Below, piece after piece: positions 53,653 through 62,023 of a DNA stretch of 64,000 nucleotides. Positions within the stretch are counted from its first letter, which is position 1. The number at the start of each line of letters is the position of its first letter. Both the position numbers and the translations under genes were made by a program. The stretch is from Shimia sp. Alg240-R146 (lineage in GTDB: Bacteria; Pseudomonadota; Alphaproteobacteria; Rhodobacterales; Rhodobacteraceae). The notes under the pieces were generated by a model that was given only the letters and a program-made list of their open reading frames with translations, was not told where the DNA came from and searched no databases. The DNA lies in assembly GCF_947331465.1 (NCBI RefSeq), contig NZ_CAMZOK010000003.1, positions 62,001 to 126,000 on the forward strand, in the 5' to 3' direction.

Positions 53653-55536
53653 ATGACCTCAAGACGTGAATTCCTGCAATCTTTGCCATCCCTTGGCTTG
53701 ATGATGGCCACCACAAGCCTCACCACATTGACAGCGGGTCATGCATTCGCAAAAAGTAAGGTCGCGCCGACTGATACCTCACATCACCGCCCCTTGTCCT
53801 ATCGAGGGAGTTTCGACGACAACCGTGTTGAGTTCGCCAACGGCGGTATCGCAAATGGCGACTATGTGGACTGGCTGTCTGGCCAACCCAATGAGGCGAC
53901 GATTTTTGAACCGCAAGAGGGCGTGTGGTCAATTGTCGGCTATATGCTTGGCAACTTTACCTTTGTGCAGAGCGAGACCGGGCTCATCGCTTTTGATGCC
54001 GGAAGCAACATCGGAATGGGCCGCGACATCCTCGCATTGCTGCGCACCCGCACAAAGTTGCCCATTGTGGCGATCATCTATTCCCACCACCATTATACAG
54101 CAGGAGCGCGTGCCTATGCCGAAGATCGCGGTGCCGACCTGCCGATCTATGGACACCCAGATGTCGACAGGAATTTGTTACTGACGGCGGGTGAACTTGG
54201 CCCCATGCAGTTCCGCCGAGCCAGTCTTCAACTCGGCTTCTACTTGCCGCACGACGGGCCAGACGCTTACGTTGGCCCAGCAGAGCCAACGTTTGACGAT
54301 CCTGAACTTCAGGCCAATGGACATTTGCCAGTGACGCATCCAGTTTCCGACGGTGAAGAGGTGGTGATTGATGGTCGCCGCGTTATTTTCCATCACGCAG
54401 TTGGCGACACAAGGGACAGCCTGATCGTGCATTTCCCGGACCAAGACCTTGTCTTGCACAACACAAACGTCACGCCGATGGCCTTTTCCATGTACACGCT
54501 GCGCGGAGATTTCTATCGTGCGCCAGATGACATGATCGCTTCCATTGACAAGATGCGCGCGATCCGGCCTGGCGTGCTGGTTGGATGCCACGGCGTTCCG
54601 CTCTTCGGCGATGAGGCTTACGAGGTGATGACCGCACATCGCGATTACTACGCATTCATCTACAACCAATCCATTCGCGCCATCAATCAGGGTATGACAC
54701 CTGAACAGATGGTAGAAACTATTCAGATCCCAGACCATCTTGCCGCGCACCCGTGGCTCTATCCGGGATATGTCGAACATGAGTACAACATCCGGGGCAT
54801 ATACCGGGGTATCGTGGGGTGGTTTGCCGAAGATACCGCTGACCTACACCCGCCAACAGACGCAGAACTTGGTAACGTGATGATCGAAGGGTTTGGTGGT
54901 GTGGATGCCGTTATTGAACGGGCGAGAGAGGTATTCGATCAAGGTAAATACAATCTCACGGCAAAACTCATGAGCTTTGTTATTGGCGCAGATCCGTCCA
55001 ACGGCGAAGCCCGTCAACTGAAAGCCGACGCCTCGCGAGCCATGGGGCAAACCGCTCAGGCGGGCATTCAGGCGCGCAATTTCTTTCTCACACACGCGCG
55101 GCATCTGGAAGGCAAACTGGATTGGACGCAACCTCCTGAAATCGGATTTTTCACCCTTCCTGGTGTTGATCTCGTGATGTCCACGCCGCCAGGCACATAC
55201 CTCAAGCTGTTGCAGTTCAATGTGGATCCAGTGGGTAGCGCCAATGTTAACGCAGTCGCCAAATTCAATTTCACCGATTTGGGGCAATCCTGGGCCGTAC
55301 ATGTCCGCCGTGGTGTTGTGGAAATCACCGAAACCGTTCCGGAAACAGTCGACGTGACCATCGAGTTTGACCGTAAGACCTGGGCACAAATTGCGCTGCG
55401 GCAGATGTCATTGGCCGACGCCGTGCAAAGAGGAATGGCAGCGGTATCTGGCGATCAATCCGAAATGGCGGCGATTTTGGGATCGTTTGACAAGATTCCC
55501 ACAGCTCAACCCGAACCAGAACTGATGAATGGGTAA
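53653..55536 (+). CDS. Tat-exported alkylsulfatase-like MBL protein with degenerate metal site
   Basis: A 627-residue protein of the SdsA1/BDS1 layout: twin-arginine signal (SRREFLQ), MBL domain (about 100-340), dimerisation domain (about 385-510) and a C-terminal SCP2-like domain (about 520-622). Canonical alkylsulfatases carry THSHVDH; here residues 143-150 read YSHHHYTA, so the Asp and last His are Thr and Ala. The later Glu-bearing segments are also changed (AVGDTRDSL, LHNTNVTP), while MYTLRGDFYR is conserved. The sulfatase activity is therefore doubtful; a different metal centre or hydrolase reaction is possible. Confidence 0.82.
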   Translation: MTSRREFLQSLPSLGLMMATTSLTTLTAGHAFAKSKVAPTDTSHHRPLSYRGSFDDNRVEFANGGIANGDYVDWLSGQPNEATIFEPQEGVWSIVGYMLGNFTFVQSETGLIAFDAGSNIGMGRDILALLRTRTKLPIVAIIYSHHHYTAGARAYAEDRGADLPIYGHPDVDRNLLLTAGELGPMQFRRASLQLGFYLPHDGPDAYVGPAEPTFDDPELQANGHLPVTHPVSDGEEVVIDGRRVIFHHAVGDTRDSLIVHFPDQDLVLHNTNVTPMAFSMYTLRGDFYRAPDDMIASIDKMRAIRPGVLVGCHGVPLFGDEAYEVMTAHRDYYAFIYNQSIRAINQGMTPEQMVETIQIPDHLAAHPWLYPGYVEHEYNIRGIYRGIVGWFAEDTADLHPPTDAELGNVMIEGFGGVDAVIERAREVFDQGKYNLTAKLMSFVIGADPSNGEARQLKADASRAMGQTAQAGIQARNFFLTHARHLEGKLDWTQPPEIGFFTLPGVDLVMSTPPGTYLKLLQFNVDPVGSANVNAVAKFNFTDLGQSWAVHVRRGVVEITETVPETVDVTIEFDRKTWAQIALRQMSLADAVQRGMAAVSGDQSEMAAILGSFDKIPTAQPEPELMNG

Positions 55537-55543
55537 GGTTCTA

Positions 55544-55589
55544 CAAGATGTTGCGAAGTGTTGAAACGGCATCACCTCGCAACATCTTG
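55544..55589 (+). terminator. Long-stem hairpin after the alkylsulfatase-like gene
   Basis: CAAGATGTTGCGA / TCGCAACATCTTG, a perfect 13-bp stem with a 20-base loop, 7 bases after the stop. There is no T-tract. Confidence 0.6.
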
Positions 55590-55998
55590 GGAAGGCATCG
55601 GATCCGCAATTCGCAACTCAGGTTGTAAAAGCGGTCATTCGCTTTGAGGCATGTGAATGTCAGCTCTGGGCCGTTCGCGACGCCTCGGAGCAATTGCCAT
55701 AGATGTCAGCTAAGCGCAGATTGCGACCTTTGCAAAGTCTCGGCGTTTCCCCGAAGCAGACTTTGAAGCCGACTGCGGCGAAATTCCACTTAGAGCCCAA
55801 ACTTACCAATGCCGCATGATGCCCCAATGACAGCAACGCGCAGAGAACGGACTTTGCAAAGTCGCGCGGACGGCCCGGAACGATCATTGGGCAATCCCTT
55901 CAGGAATGTCCGGTATATGTCTCCTGCAAACGTAACCGAGCTGTTCAGTTGGCCAGCTTCATTGGCTATAGCAGGTTAGCTCGATGGTCAAACGTAGG
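55590..55998. other. Non-coding interval with degenerate intergenic repeat
   Basis: About 400 bases between convergent operons. Words such as GCGGTCATTCGCTTTGAGG and AATGTCAGCTCTGGGCC (55631-55671) resemble the decayed roseobacter-type repeat seen in other gaps. TTTGCAAAGTC occurs twice (55730 and 55853 region), a short repeat. A 75-codon minus-strand frame looks accidental. No gene called. Confidence 0.4.
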
Positions 55999-56601
55999 TC
56001 ACTGCCCCTTGGAGCGCAGACTTTCGATCTCTTGAGCCATGTCTTCCGTCAGTTCATGGATAGCGCTCTTTAACGATCCCCGGTGCAGTTCAACCCGCAG
56101 GGCGGTGACGTTTGCTTGAAAACGCCGAGCAAGACGATCCGGGTCGGCATTTGATGGCAGCTCTCCCGCCTCACGCGCCTCTGAGAAGGCCGTCGCAAAT
56201 TCTTCCCGCATCTGGTCGAGGTAGATCTGAGTCGCCTCAGCGATCTTCGGGTCCGTCGTCTTTGTATCCACAAGCGTCTTGGTGAGCATGCATGCCTGAC
56301 GCGAGGCGTCTTCCGGGGCGAGGTCGGCGTATGATCGAAAATGCCCGGCCAGCCCAGCAAGCGGGGATGCAGCCCTTGCCATGTGATCGCGGAACCCCTG
56401 GCGGGAGCGTTCGAAATACCGCTGTAGCGACAGCAGGTAGAGGTTCTCTTTGCTGTCAAAGGCGGCATAGATGCTGCCCGGCTTCAGCTTCAGGGCGGCT
56501 TCCAGATCCTTCAGGGACGTCGCGTGATAGCCCTTGCGCCAGAACAGGGTCATGGCGACCTCAAGGGCGGCGTCCCGGTCATAGCTGGCGGTGCGGGCCA
56601 T
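55999..56601 (-). CDS. TetR/AcrR-family regulator
   Basis: A 200-residue TetR protein with N-terminal helix-turn-helix (residues 8-55; KGYHATSLKDLEAALKLKPGSIYAAF). Its C-terminal ligand domain carries a central Cys (SRQACML). The last gene of a leftward operon, 3 bases after the FrnE-like gene. The double palindrome upstream of the operon's first gene (59757-59796) is a good candidate for its binding site, which would give feedback on the whole operon. Confidence 0.87.
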   Translation of the reverse strand: MARTASYDRDAALEVAMTLFWRKGYHATSLKDLEAALKLKPGSIYAAFDSKENLYLLSLQRYFERSRQGFRDHMARAASPLAGLAGHFRSYADLAPEDASRQACMLTKTLVDTKTTDPKIAEATQIYLDQMREEFATAFSEAREAGELPSNADPDRLARRFQANVTALRVELHRGSLKSAIHELTEDMAQEIESLRSKGQ

Positions 56602-56604
56602 GGA

Positions 56605-57249
56605 TCAGTCCTTCATTTTGGCAAGTTGGGTCAGAATGCTGGTGTAGTTTTCCACCCCTTGTGCGCCGGTGACAAGATGCTGGCTGTCAAAGATCACCGC
56701 GGGCACGCCCTGAATACCCTGTTTCAGCCAGAACGTTTCATGTGTGCGGACCTCGTCGGCGTGGCGCTGGTCCTGCAGAACGGCCAGTGCCTGAGCCCGG
56801 TCCAGCCCGACCTCGCCCGCCACATCGGCCAGGACCGCGATATCGGACAGGTCGCGCCGGTCGGTGAAATGGGCGGCGAAAAGCGCCTGCTTCAAATCAA
56901 GCACCCGCCCCTGTTCGCGGGCCCAGTGGAGCAACTGATGCGCGTTGAAGGTGTTGTGCATCCGCATGTCGTCGCTAAAGCGGAACGGGAACCCCAATTG
57001 CTCACCAATGGTGGTCATCTGGCGGCGGGATTGCTCGGACTGTTCGGGCGTGGTGCCGTATTTTTCGATGATATGTTCGCGCAGGTTCTGTCCCTCGGGC
57101 GGCATCTGCGGGTTCAGCTCGAACGGGTGCCAGTGAAGCTCATGGGCTGTACCGGTGTCTTCCAAGGCCCGCGCCAACTGGCGGTAGCCGATCACGCACC
57201 AGGGGCACATGACGTCGGAAACAATGTCAATCCGTAGGGAGTTGTTCAT
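56605..57249 (-). CDS. DsbA-family oxidoreductase (FrnE-like)
   Basis: A 214-residue thioredoxin-fold protein with redox motif CPWC (SDVMCPWCVIGY, about residue 14) and the DsbA helical insertion. The cis-Pro segment GVPAVIF is near residue 185. There is no signal peptide, so it is cytoplasmic, as in FrnE proteins involved in polyketide or disulfide isomerase-type chemistry. It lies between a small membrane protein gene and the TetR gene. Together with AhpD-like genes it suggests a thiol/oxidative response unit. Confidence 0.87.
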   Translation of the reverse strand: MNNSLRIDIVSDVMCPWCVIGYRQLARALEDTGTAHELHWHPFELNPQMPPEGQNLREHIIEKYGTTPEQSEQSRRQMTTIGEQLGFPFRFSDDMRMHNTFNAHQLLHWAREQGRVLDLKQALFAAHFTDRRDLSDIAVLADVAGEVGLDRAQALAVLQDQRHADEVRTHETFWLKQGIQGVPAVIFDSQHLVTGAQGVENYTSILTQLAKMKD

Positions 57250-57260
57250 GATAGGTTCCT

Positions 57261-57677
57261 TCAGACGTGCCCAAGGACGGTGCGGTCACCCCGTAGCCAG
57301 AGGCGTAAATCGTTGATGTCGAAGGCCAGTGAAAACAGGTTCGCGGCCAGCAGGATCGTCAGATAGGTATCATAGGCACCCGTTGCTACAGGTCTGGCGA
57401 AGATCAGGATAAGCACCAGCGGTGTCCAAAAGAAGACATGCCCACCCGAGACCAGCTTCGAAAACCCGCGATGCAGGACCAAGGTGGTGATGCTGGCCAG
57501 CATTCCACCAATGGCCAACGTGGCGATCAGGATGCCTTTGGGTTCGGACATAAAGGCGAAGCTGGCCATGTTGATGGGCCCCAGAAGAAGGCTCATCCAA
57601 AGAATGACCCATGTCGGCAGCGCCCGAAACGAGCGCCAGATGTCGGCAAACAAAGAGAGCTTGGCATTAGTGTTCAT
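57261..57677 (-). CDS. Small integral membrane protein, unknown function
   Basis: A 138-residue protein with four predicted membrane segments (WVILWMSLLLGPINMASFAF; ILIATLAIGGMLASITTLVL; VFFWTPLVLILIFA; and LTILLAANLFSLAF). I do not recognise the family. The N-terminal amphipathic stretch LFADIWRSFRALPTW and a basic C-terminal tail put the ends on the cytoplasmic side. It is in the middle of the operon, 12 bases before the FrnE-like gene. Confidence 0.75.
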   Translation of the reverse strand: MNTNAKLSLFADIWRSFRALPTWVILWMSLLLGPINMASFAFMSEPKGILIATLAIGGMLASITTLVLHRGFSKLVSGGHVFFWTPLVLILIFARPVATGAYDTYLTILLAANLFSLAFDINDLRLWLRGDRTVLGHV

Positions 57678-57729
57678 TCATGGGCTCCTTGGAAGAAAGG
57701 GCGGCCGGATACCGGCCGCCCCGCGAGGA

Positions 57730-58299
57730 TCATTCAGCCGCGACGGCGGGTTTCTTTTCCCAGGCGAATTTCTGGAACACTTTATCGACCGGGGTCTGGG
57801 CAAAGTGGTTGGTGTAGTTCGACATCACCTTCTGAGACACGCCCAGGATCACTTCCAGGATGTTGCGGGGCTCGAAGCCCGCGTCGAGGAAGGCTTGGGT
57901 GTCGGCATCATCCACGAAACCGCGATTGCGGACGACCAGCAGGGTGAAATCACGCAGCGCTTCAAGTTTGGCTGTGGGCAGCGGAGTTTCGTTGCGCAGG
58001 GCTTCGGTGATGGCGTCATCGACCTTCATCATCTTGGCGATGCCGGTGTGGGCGGGCACGCAGTAATGGCAGTTCTGCTCGACGTTGACGGCCTGCCAGA
58101 CCACGGTCTTTTCCTCATCCGTCAGGCTGGTGGCCAGGAACTGCTGATGGGCAAAGTTATAGGCAGCCAAAAGCGGCGGAGCGTCGGCCATCGTGCCGTG
58201 CAGACCGGGAATGCGGCCGTTGTTCTTCAGCGAGGTTTCCAGCAGCGGCTTGCCAGCCTCGGGAGAGGTTTCAATGGTGTGGATGGTAAAGTCAGCCAT
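57730..58299 (-). CDS. Carboxymuconolactone decarboxylase family protein (AhpD-like)
   Basis: A 189-residue all-helical protein with the AhpD-type motif ENCHYCVPAHTG (about residue 78): two redox Cys two residues apart and a following His. Members are peroxidase-coupled thiol reductants more often than true decarboxylases. A paralogue with the motif ECTYCMAAHT lies in the adjacent operon (61150-61785), and both open alike (TKFTTHTVET versus ADFTIHTIET), so they are duplicates. Confidence 0.87.
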   Translation of the reverse strand: MADFTIHTIETSPEAGKPLLETSLKNNGRIPGLHGTMADAPPLLAAYNFAHQQFLATSLTDEEKTVVWQAVNVEQNCHYCVPAHTGIAKMMKVDDAITEALRNETPLPTAKLEALRDFTLLVVRNRGFVDDADTQAFLDAGFEPRNILEVILGVSQKVMSNYTNHFAQTPVDKVFQKFAWEKKPAVAAE

Positions 58300-58335
58300 G
58301 GGATTTCCTTTCGTTCATGGAGAGTTGAGACAGGG

Positions 58336-58887
58336 TCAGCCGAACGGGCTGTAGCCCAGCCAGGTGTGGATCTGGCCGACCACCCACAGGGCGATCACGC
58401 TGGCCAGTAAGAAGGCGCCGTCCCAGATGATGGTGCCGCGGGGGCGGGCAACCCAGGGGCCTTCGGCGCGATTGGTTGCAAGTTTGGAAACCGGCACCCA
58501 AAGCAGCAGGCCTCCGAACAGCAGAATCGAGGCCAGGTCGCCATTGACCAGCAAATGGGCGACAGCCCAGAGCGCGAAGCCGGTCAGCATGGGATGACGC
58601 ACCCCATTCAGAATCACGCCGCGCTTGGCCGCCGGAGTGAAGAAGAAGATCGCGACCAGAACCAGCAGGTTGTTTGCATGGGTCAGGTAGGCAGGTGGGC
58701 TCCAGACATGGACGAATGGCGTTGCGCGAAAGCCGATGGTCATCAGTGCGACCGAGATCAGCACTGCGACGGCCACCAGCCGCCACCCGGTTGTGCCTAG
58801 GGCGGCCCGGGTGTCGGGGGCGATGCGTTTGAACAGGTGCGCGGCCCACCAGAGGGCGATGCCAAAGATAAGAAGGATCCAGCTCAT
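58336..58887 (-). CDS. NnrU-family membrane protein
   Basis: A 183-residue protein with five or six membrane segments and the NnrU-typical opening (LLIFGIALWWAAHLFKRIAP) and GVRHPMLTGFALWAVAHLLVNGD. NnrU relatives were found with nitric-oxide metabolism and are also related to isoprenylcysteine methyltransferase-type folds (NGVRHPML). No denitrification gene is near, so the role here is open. A competing frame at 58292-58849 is out of register and not protein-like. Confidence 0.8.
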   Translation of the reverse strand: MSWILLIFGIALWWAAHLFKRIAPDTRAALGTTGWRLVAVAVLISVALMTIGFRATPFVHVWSPPAYLTHANNLLVLVAIFFFTPAAKRGVILNGVRHPMLTGFALWAVAHLLVNGDLASILLFGGLLLWVPVSKLATNRAEGPWVARPRGTIIWDGAFLLASVIALWVVGQIHTWLGYSPFG

Positions 58888-58907
58888 TGGTATGTTCCGA
58901 GTGAGGG

Positions 58908-59708
58908 TTAGATTTTGGCGGGATTGATGCCCATGCGGACCATCTTCTCGCTCATGCGGATGGCGAGTTTGGCCGGGGTCAGACCCATCATGCGGATCAT
59001 CAGACTGTTTCGGCGGCCCGGTACGACGGCAAAACGACTTCCAAGCGCATTCAGACCTGCGGCCGCAACGTCAGCCGGTTCCATGCCCTTGAGCGGCATC
59101 TTCGACCAGTCCACGCCATTATCGGCAACCATGGGTGTATTGGTCAGGCCCGGAGACAGCACGGATACGTCGACGCCCTTGGGGCCAAGTTCGCCATGCA
59201 GGGCCGCGCCCAGGTTCAGGACATAGCCCTTTGCGCCAGAGTAATTGGCGAAATAGGGGAATGCTGCGTGCCCCGCCATCGACGAGATCAACAGGATGCC
59301 GCCTTTGCCGCGCGCGACCATGTTTCGGCTGAAGTGGTGGGTCAGTTCGAAGGTGGACAGCACATTGATACGCAGGGACTGTGCCTCTTTCGCGGCATCT
59401 GTCTTTTCGAAGGCGCCATTGACCTCCATGCCCGCGCCGGGGATCAGCAGGCCGATTTCCTCGTCCACGGATTTGACGGCTGCAATCCCTTCATCGGTGG
59501 CCAGATCTGCCACGATGTATTTGGCCTGAATACCGTGCATGGACTGCAGGTCAGCAACCTTGGCTTTCAACTCGGCCTCCTTGCGGGCCACGACGACCAC
59601 GTTCAGCCCCTTGGCTGCGACCTGGTCGGCCAGTTCGGCTCCAATGCCCGAGGTTCCCCCGGTGATCAGAGCCCAGTCTCCGTATTTTTCTTTGAACGGT
59701 GTGGCCAT
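58908..59708 (-). CDS. Short-chain dehydrogenase/reductase
   Basis: A 266-residue SDR. Cofactor motif TGGTSGIGAELA (about residue 18), catalytic Ser in LLISSMAGHAA and the YSGAK tetrad (Tyr near residue 158). Its C-terminal region ends with basic residues. It is the first gene of the operon that runs through NnrU, AhpD-like, membrane, FrnE-like and TetR genes, directly downstream of the TetR-type double palindrome. Substrate unknown. Confidence 0.88.
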   Translation of the reverse strand: MATPFKEKYGDWALITGGTSGIGAELADQVAAKGLNVVVVARKEAELKAKVADLQSMHGIQAKYIVADLATDEGIAAVKSVDEEIGLLIPGAGMEVNGAFEKTDAAKEAQSLRINVLSTFELTHHFSRNMVARGKGGILLISSMAGHAAFPYFANYSGAKGYVLNLGAALHGELGPKGVDVSVLSPGLTNTPMVADNGVDWSKMPLKGMEPADVAAAGLNALGSRFAVVPGRRNSLMIRMMGLTPAKLAIRMSEKMVRMGINPAKI

Positions 59709-59756
59709 CGTTTCGAATCCTTTGTTCGTTTGGCGTTGGAGGATGAATAGATATTC

Positions 59757-59796
59757 TTGAGTGATCGCTCAACATTATTCCTGAGCGATCACTCAA
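59757..59796 (-). promoter_or_regulatory. Double TetR-type operator
   Basis: TTGAGTGATCGCTCA (59757-59771) and its exact complement TGAGCGATCACTCAA (59782-59796). Each half is itself a near-palindrome TGAGYGATCRCTCA, so two dimers can bind with centres 25 bases apart. It stands between the DUF2798 stop and the SDR start. Confidence 0.75.
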
Positions 59797-59804
59797 ATGT
59801 GAGA

Positions 59805-60287
59805 TCAGCTGCGCAAAATGGCGATCAGTCGCGGCCGGATCAGGGTGGTCATGACCAGCGCCATGGCCAGACCGATGGGGAAGGATGTCACAAGTGCGTT
59901 CCACCAGAGGTCCGCGAAGATTTGGGTGTCGCCAAACCCGGCGGTGGTTCCGGCGGTGATCACCGCCATCAGGGATTGCATGACAAAGGCCATGATGATG
60001 CCGAGCACGAGGTTCTGGCCCAGGGGCGAGATTTTTGGCAGGGCTGCCTCGATTACCCGGGCCAGAAGGCCCATCACGATCAGGGCAAATGGCATCAGGA
60101 CAAAGAGGGCCTTCAGGAACGAGACGCTCCAGTCGGCAAGGAATGCGTTGCCAAATCCGGTGTTGGCCCATGTCATGACCCCGGTCAGGATCGCCGCGAC
60201 CGGTGCCATGACGGAAAGGGCGATGGCGATCTTGGTCGGGGTGGAACGTTTGGTTCCGGGTGCGGTGGTGTACGTGCTGTCGGTCAT
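59805..60287 (-). CDS. DUF2798-type membrane protein
   Basis: A 160-residue protein with two similar halves of two membrane segments each (IALSVMAPVAAILTGVMTW...SFLKALFVLMPFALIVMGLL; LGIIMAFVMQSLMAVITA...WWNALVTSFPIGLAMALVM). The tandem arrangement fits DUF2798 proteins. Function unknown. It is the last gene before the double operator. Confidence 0.75.
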   Translation of the reverse strand: MTDSTYTTAPGTKRSTPTKIAIALSVMAPVAAILTGVMTWANTGFGNAFLADWSVSFLKALFVLMPFALIVMGLLARVIEAALPKISPLGQNLVLGIIMAFVMQSLMAVITAGTTAGFGDTQIFADLWWNALVTSFPIGLAMALVMTTLIRPRLIAILRS

Positions 60288-60374
60288 TTTGGTTCTCGCA
60301 TGTTTGGGAAACGAAGGCCGGGCAATGAGCCCGGCCAGTTTGGGAGGTTGGGAATACTGGGTGCCGTTGGCACG

Positions 60375-60911
60375 TCAGGTCCAGGCAGCGACCAATGTGG
60401 TGTTGCGGCGGCGCAGCCAGGCGTTGACCATGGCCAATCCCATAACAATCAGGGTGACAACCGGCGGTTTGGACTGGAACGGCAGAACTTCAGCCGGAAC
60501 ATTCGGGTGCAGGTGGACATAGACCGCCACCAGCATGATCACGACGATCACAAGGTTGGTCAGGTAGAAAACCGCATCCGCGAATTGCCCCTGCAGGCGA
60601 CGCCCCAGGATAAAGAAACCCAACAGGACAAGGCCGACAGAGATTTCACCGGCTTGTCCGGCAAAAGCCGACAACCTCGGGAAGGGCAGCTCGCTCAGCG
60701 CGATCTGCTGGGCGAACATGTTGGTGAAGGGCATGAAGAATTTGGCCACCCCGCCCAGTAGCAGGAAGGATCCCATCACCCCACTGAGAACACGTTCGGC
60801 ATTTTGTGACGCTGTCCCGCCTGAGCGGCGAATAACCAACCAGGCCACACCGGTGACGCCCAGAACGATCCCGATCAGGATGGCTTCGCGGAGGATTTGT
60901 TCGGTATTCAT
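60375..60911 (-). CDS. Membrane protein, DoxX-like
   Basis: A 178-residue protein with five membrane segments. GVMGSFLLLGGVAKFF and AGQAGEISVGLVLLGFFIL resemble the helix pattern of DoxX/DoxD proteins, which act with thiol oxidation and quinone-linked redox reactions. The match is from pattern only. It sits between a 58-codon ORF and the DUF2798 gene. Confidence 0.65.
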   Translation of the reverse strand: MNTEQILREAILIGIVLGVTGVAWLVIRRSGGTASQNAERVLSGVMGSFLLLGGVAKFFMPFTNMFAQQIALSELPFPRLSAFAGQAGEISVGLVLLGFFILGRRLQGQFADAVFYLTNLVIVVIMLVAVYVHLHPNVPAEVLPFQSKPPVVTLIVMGLAMVNAWLRRRNTTLVAAWT

Positions 60912-60938
60912 ATCGAGGTTCCTTTTGGAGGTCTCCGG

Positions 60939-61115
60939 TCAGCGAAATTTGGCCGGAAGGTAATGAAAGGGGTGCGAGACAAAGCCCTGGCCAAGGTCAC
61001 GACGCAGGGCTTGCCGTCGCTCGGTGATCTCCAGCCGGTAAAGCGCCGAGCGGATCATCAGTTCCGCCAGGACGTGGATGGCTGAGTTGGCGGCATGGGT
61101 GACGCTGTGTTTCAT
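60939..61115 (-). CDS. Small hypothetical protein, 58 residues
   Basis: A complete small frame starting MKHSVTHAANSAIHVLAELM and ending YLPAKFR. A ribosome site GAGAAGG lies 8 bases before the ATG. It fills the gap between the AhpD-like gene (34 bases upstream) and the DoxX-like gene (27 bases downstream), and its basic, helical composition (RLEITERRQALRRDLG) looks like a real soluble peptide. I recognise no family. Position, ribosome site and spacing support a gene. Confidence 0.55.
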   Translation of the reverse strand: MKHSVTHAANSAIHVLAELMIRSALYRLEITERRQALRRDLGQGFVSHPFHYLPAKFR

Positions 61116-61149
61116 GGCTTTTGCCTTCTCTCGCGCTGGAGTTTCCGGT

Positions 61150-61785
61150 TTACGCGGCGCGACCGCGCCAAAAGTCGACGGACAGGTAATGCTGGATGGC
61201 GTATTGGCCGTGAGCCTCGTGCTCTTCGTCGCTCATGTCGGGCGACCAAGTGTTGGGTTTGAACCCTTCATCGGGTTCGGTCCCTGCCAGGTGGTTGGTG
61301 TAGTTCGACAGGACCTTGAGGCTGATCCCGACGATTACTTCCAGCATGGTCTGGCGCGTGTAGCCCGCCGCCAGGAAGCCCTCGATCTGCGCCTCAGACG
61401 GATAGCCGCGGGTGTCATTGACGACGGTGGCAAAGCTGCGCAGCGCCTCGAGCTTGGGGTCTTTCAGCGGCTTGCCGGTGCGCAGGGCCTCGATCACGTC
61501 GATATCGACCTTGACCATCTGGGCGATGGTCGTGTGGGCGGCCATGCAATAGGTGCATTCGTTCAAACGGCTGATGGTCAGCAGGATGACCTGGCGTTCG
61601 GTCTCGGACAGTTTCGTTTTCTGGAAGATCTGGCTGAGGGTCACATAGGCCTCAATCATCGCCGGCGCCTCGGCCATGTTGGCCAGAAGGTTGGGCGTAT
61701 AGCCGTATTTCTGGGTCGCCATTTCAAGGATCGGCTTCGAGCCTTCGGGGGCAGTTTCTACGGTGTGGGTGGTGAATTTGGTCAT
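61150..61785 (-). CDS. Carboxymuconolactone decarboxylase family protein (AhpD-like), second copy
   Basis: A 211-residue AhpD-like protein with NECTYCMAAHTTIAQ (about residue 95) as redox-Cys/His motif. It is the first gene of the upper operon, divergent from a TetR gene, with ACCG-type palindromes in between. Compared with the paralogue at 57730-58299 it has about twenty additional residues at the C-terminus. Likely a thiol-dependent peroxide or electrophile defence enzyme. Confidence 0.87.
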   Translation of the reverse strand: MTKFTTHTVETAPEGSKPILEMATQKYGYTPNLLANMAEAPAMIEAYVTLSQIFQKTKLSETERQVILLTISRLNECTYCMAAHTTIAQMVKVDIDVIEALRTGKPLKDPKLEALRSFATVVNDTRGYPSEAQIEGFLAAGYTRQTMLEVIVGISLKVLSNYTNHLAGTEPDEGFKPNTWSPDMSDEEHEAHGQYAIQHYLSVDFWRGRAA

Positions 61786-61818
61786 GGGGTGGCTCCTAAC
61801 ATCGGCGCTTGAGTTTAT

Positions 61819-61859
61819 ACCGTTCGGTTTAATCTATATGATAGTTTGTACCGACCGTT
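61819..61859. promoter_or_regulatory. Putative TetR operators in a divergent promoter region
   Basis: ACCGTTCGGT (61819-61828; reading ACCGAACGGT on the minus strand) and ACCGACCGTT (61850-61859) share the pattern ACCGAMCGKT and are 31 bases apart. They lie between the AhpD-like gene and the TetR gene at 62024. Confidence 0.5.
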
Positions 61860-62023
61860 CAAGGCTGTTTTTGCGGAGAACCGTTTGAATCGCGTTAACC
61901 TTTGATTTCACGCGGATTAAAACTTCTGAGCGCTGGCAAATTCCGGCCCCTAATTCGGATTTTGTTGAATGGCCGGTATAAAAGCCTATGTTTGAGGCGA
62001 CTCAGTAGACGAAAGATCCTTCC

